A stretch of DNA of 58,940 bases from Cryptococcus deneoformans JEC21. Taxonomy: Eukaryota > Basidiomycota > Tremellomycetes > Tremellales > Cryptococcaceae. A program made the translations under genes and the position numbers. Under the pieces are notes generated by a model that did not search any database, was not told where the DNA came from, and worked only from the letters and a program-made list of their open reading frames with translations. Below, in pieces: positions 58,141 through 58,940 of the stretch; position 1 is the stretch's first letter; each line of letters begins with the position of its first letter. Where the stretch lies: the NCBI RefSeq assembly GCF_000091045.1, contig NC_006679.1:22501-81440 (forward strand), given 5' to 3'.

Positions 58141-58940
58141 TTATTGCGTCTCAGAGGGGATCGGTAAGAATTGACCAATCACCACAGACGGGAGATCAAA
58201 CACCTAAACCAACAAGGAGATCACGTCAATATCTGCCCGTGGGAAAGGGGGTTGAGATTGACGGGAAGAAGACTTACATCACGACGGATAGTGAAACAGC
58301 AAGTACAAGGATTAACCTCACCAGCATCTAATGCTAATGAGATAGACTGGAAAAAGTTTTGAGTCGTATTTTCGAATGCGTGCGTCGAGAAGCCTTCCCA
58401 GTATGATACCACACTATAACAAAGAGAAAAGGGTACAATTTCAGCATCCTCACTTGATGCAAGGGCAGGGGAATGGACACAAGAAGACAGTGGAAGGGAA
58501 ATAAAGATGATAGACTTGATACTCACGAAGGCTTGGCAAAAAGTTGATAGATATACGTCTTCCTCGAAAGCAACTCATTATCCGTCTTACCCACTAGCTC
58601 ACAAAACTCTGGATTGGCATAACACACTTCGCCTGTCCGTCGCCACACTGCTGTCGGTGTGGCACAATATGAAATGAGTTTTTCAAGTTCGATCATGGTA
58701 CGTTGGAACGATTTTTCGAGGAACACTTCATCTTCTTCTGACATGGACATTTGGAGGGCGATAAGCGAGGGACGGAAGGATGCGAGGGAGCGAACGACGC
58801 GGAGGACATCGCTGGTCTCAAAGCTACGGACTGTCAGATCGGGTTTTGAGGGACGAAAAAAAAATTAATCGAAAACAACTTACTTTTTGGTGAGATAATC
58901 CATCAAAACGTGATATCCCTGGGTGTACTCATAAGGTCGG
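58141..58940 (-). CDS. ERT1: ERT1-like transcription activator of gluconeogenesis, 3' part
   Basis: Minus-strand exons visible: 58940-58884 (continuing beyond the window), 58823-58527, 58413-58278 and 58203-58141; about 184 C-terminal residues. They read YEYTQGYHVLMDYLTKNFET, DVLRVVRSLASFRPSLIALQ, then a PAS domain: ATPTAVWRRTGEVCYANPEF, ELVGKTDNELLSRKTYIYQL, VSYWEGFSTHAFENTTQNF, CTCCFTIRRDVFDLPSVVIG. This is the C-terminal region of fungal ERT1/AcuK proteins, whose Zn2Cys6 DNA-binding domain would lie outside the window. ERT1 regulates gluconeogenic and non-fermentable carbon genes in the nucleus. All three introns are short GT-AG. Confidence 0.88.

Overview
The window looks like nuclear chromosomal DNA of a basidiomycete yeast close to Cryptococcus/Kwoniella (Tremellales). 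Every recognisable gene is eukaryotic. Genes carry many short GT-AG introns, mostly about 45-70 nt. Very small exons occur, and the protein set matches a fungal housekeeping complement. A run of Ns shows this is a draft assembly. The species call is inference from gene structure and protein content; no database search was run.

Layout, left to right: a La-motif RNA-binding protein (5' truncated, +); DIM1 rRNA dimethylase (-); an intron-bearing tRNA-Arg(UCG) (-); RPN1 proteasome base subunit (+); a fumarate reductase with a C-terminal cytochrome b5 domain, 16 exons (-); DPM2 (+); a B-type cyclin (-); a 3.1 kb stretch holding a broken PIF/Harbinger-like transposase; a predicted single-pass membrane protein (+) whose second exon has no internal start codon and is easy to miss; a mitochondrial-type nucleoside diphosphate kinase (-); an AlkB-like dioxygenase (+); a TRIC-like membrane protein interrupted by an assembly gap (-); a U-box cyclophilin, PPIL2 type (-); a long ALG11 fused to a multi-spanning N-terminal region (+); the mitochondrial DEAD-box helicase MSS116 (-); YAE1 (+); an F-box protein (+); a solo LTR; ITC1 (-); a three-KH RNA-binding protein (+); a small repeat protein (+); a homeodomain factor (-); a large unrecognised Ser-rich protein (+); and the 3' part of ERT1 (-).

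Genes mostly alternate in divergent or convergent pairs with short shared promoters, for example NDK/AlkB (160 bp) and PPIL2/ALG11 (198 bp). Several belong to the same broad processes: dolichol-linked glycan assembly (DPM2, ALG11), ribosome or tRNA function (DIM1, YAE1, tRNA-Arg) and RNA handling (La protein, KH protein, MSS116). I see no gene cluster that forms one pathway.

Points to re-examine: four GC-AG introns in two nearby genes; the ALG11 fusion; a likely chimeric inverted fragment beside the N gap; a solo LTR with a 5-bp target duplication; a perfect 159-bp tandem duplication; and several microexons (3, 9, 13, 17 and 20 nt). I did not find a convincing undescribed multi-gene system. 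All exon boundaries were read by eye from splice signals and frame continuity.
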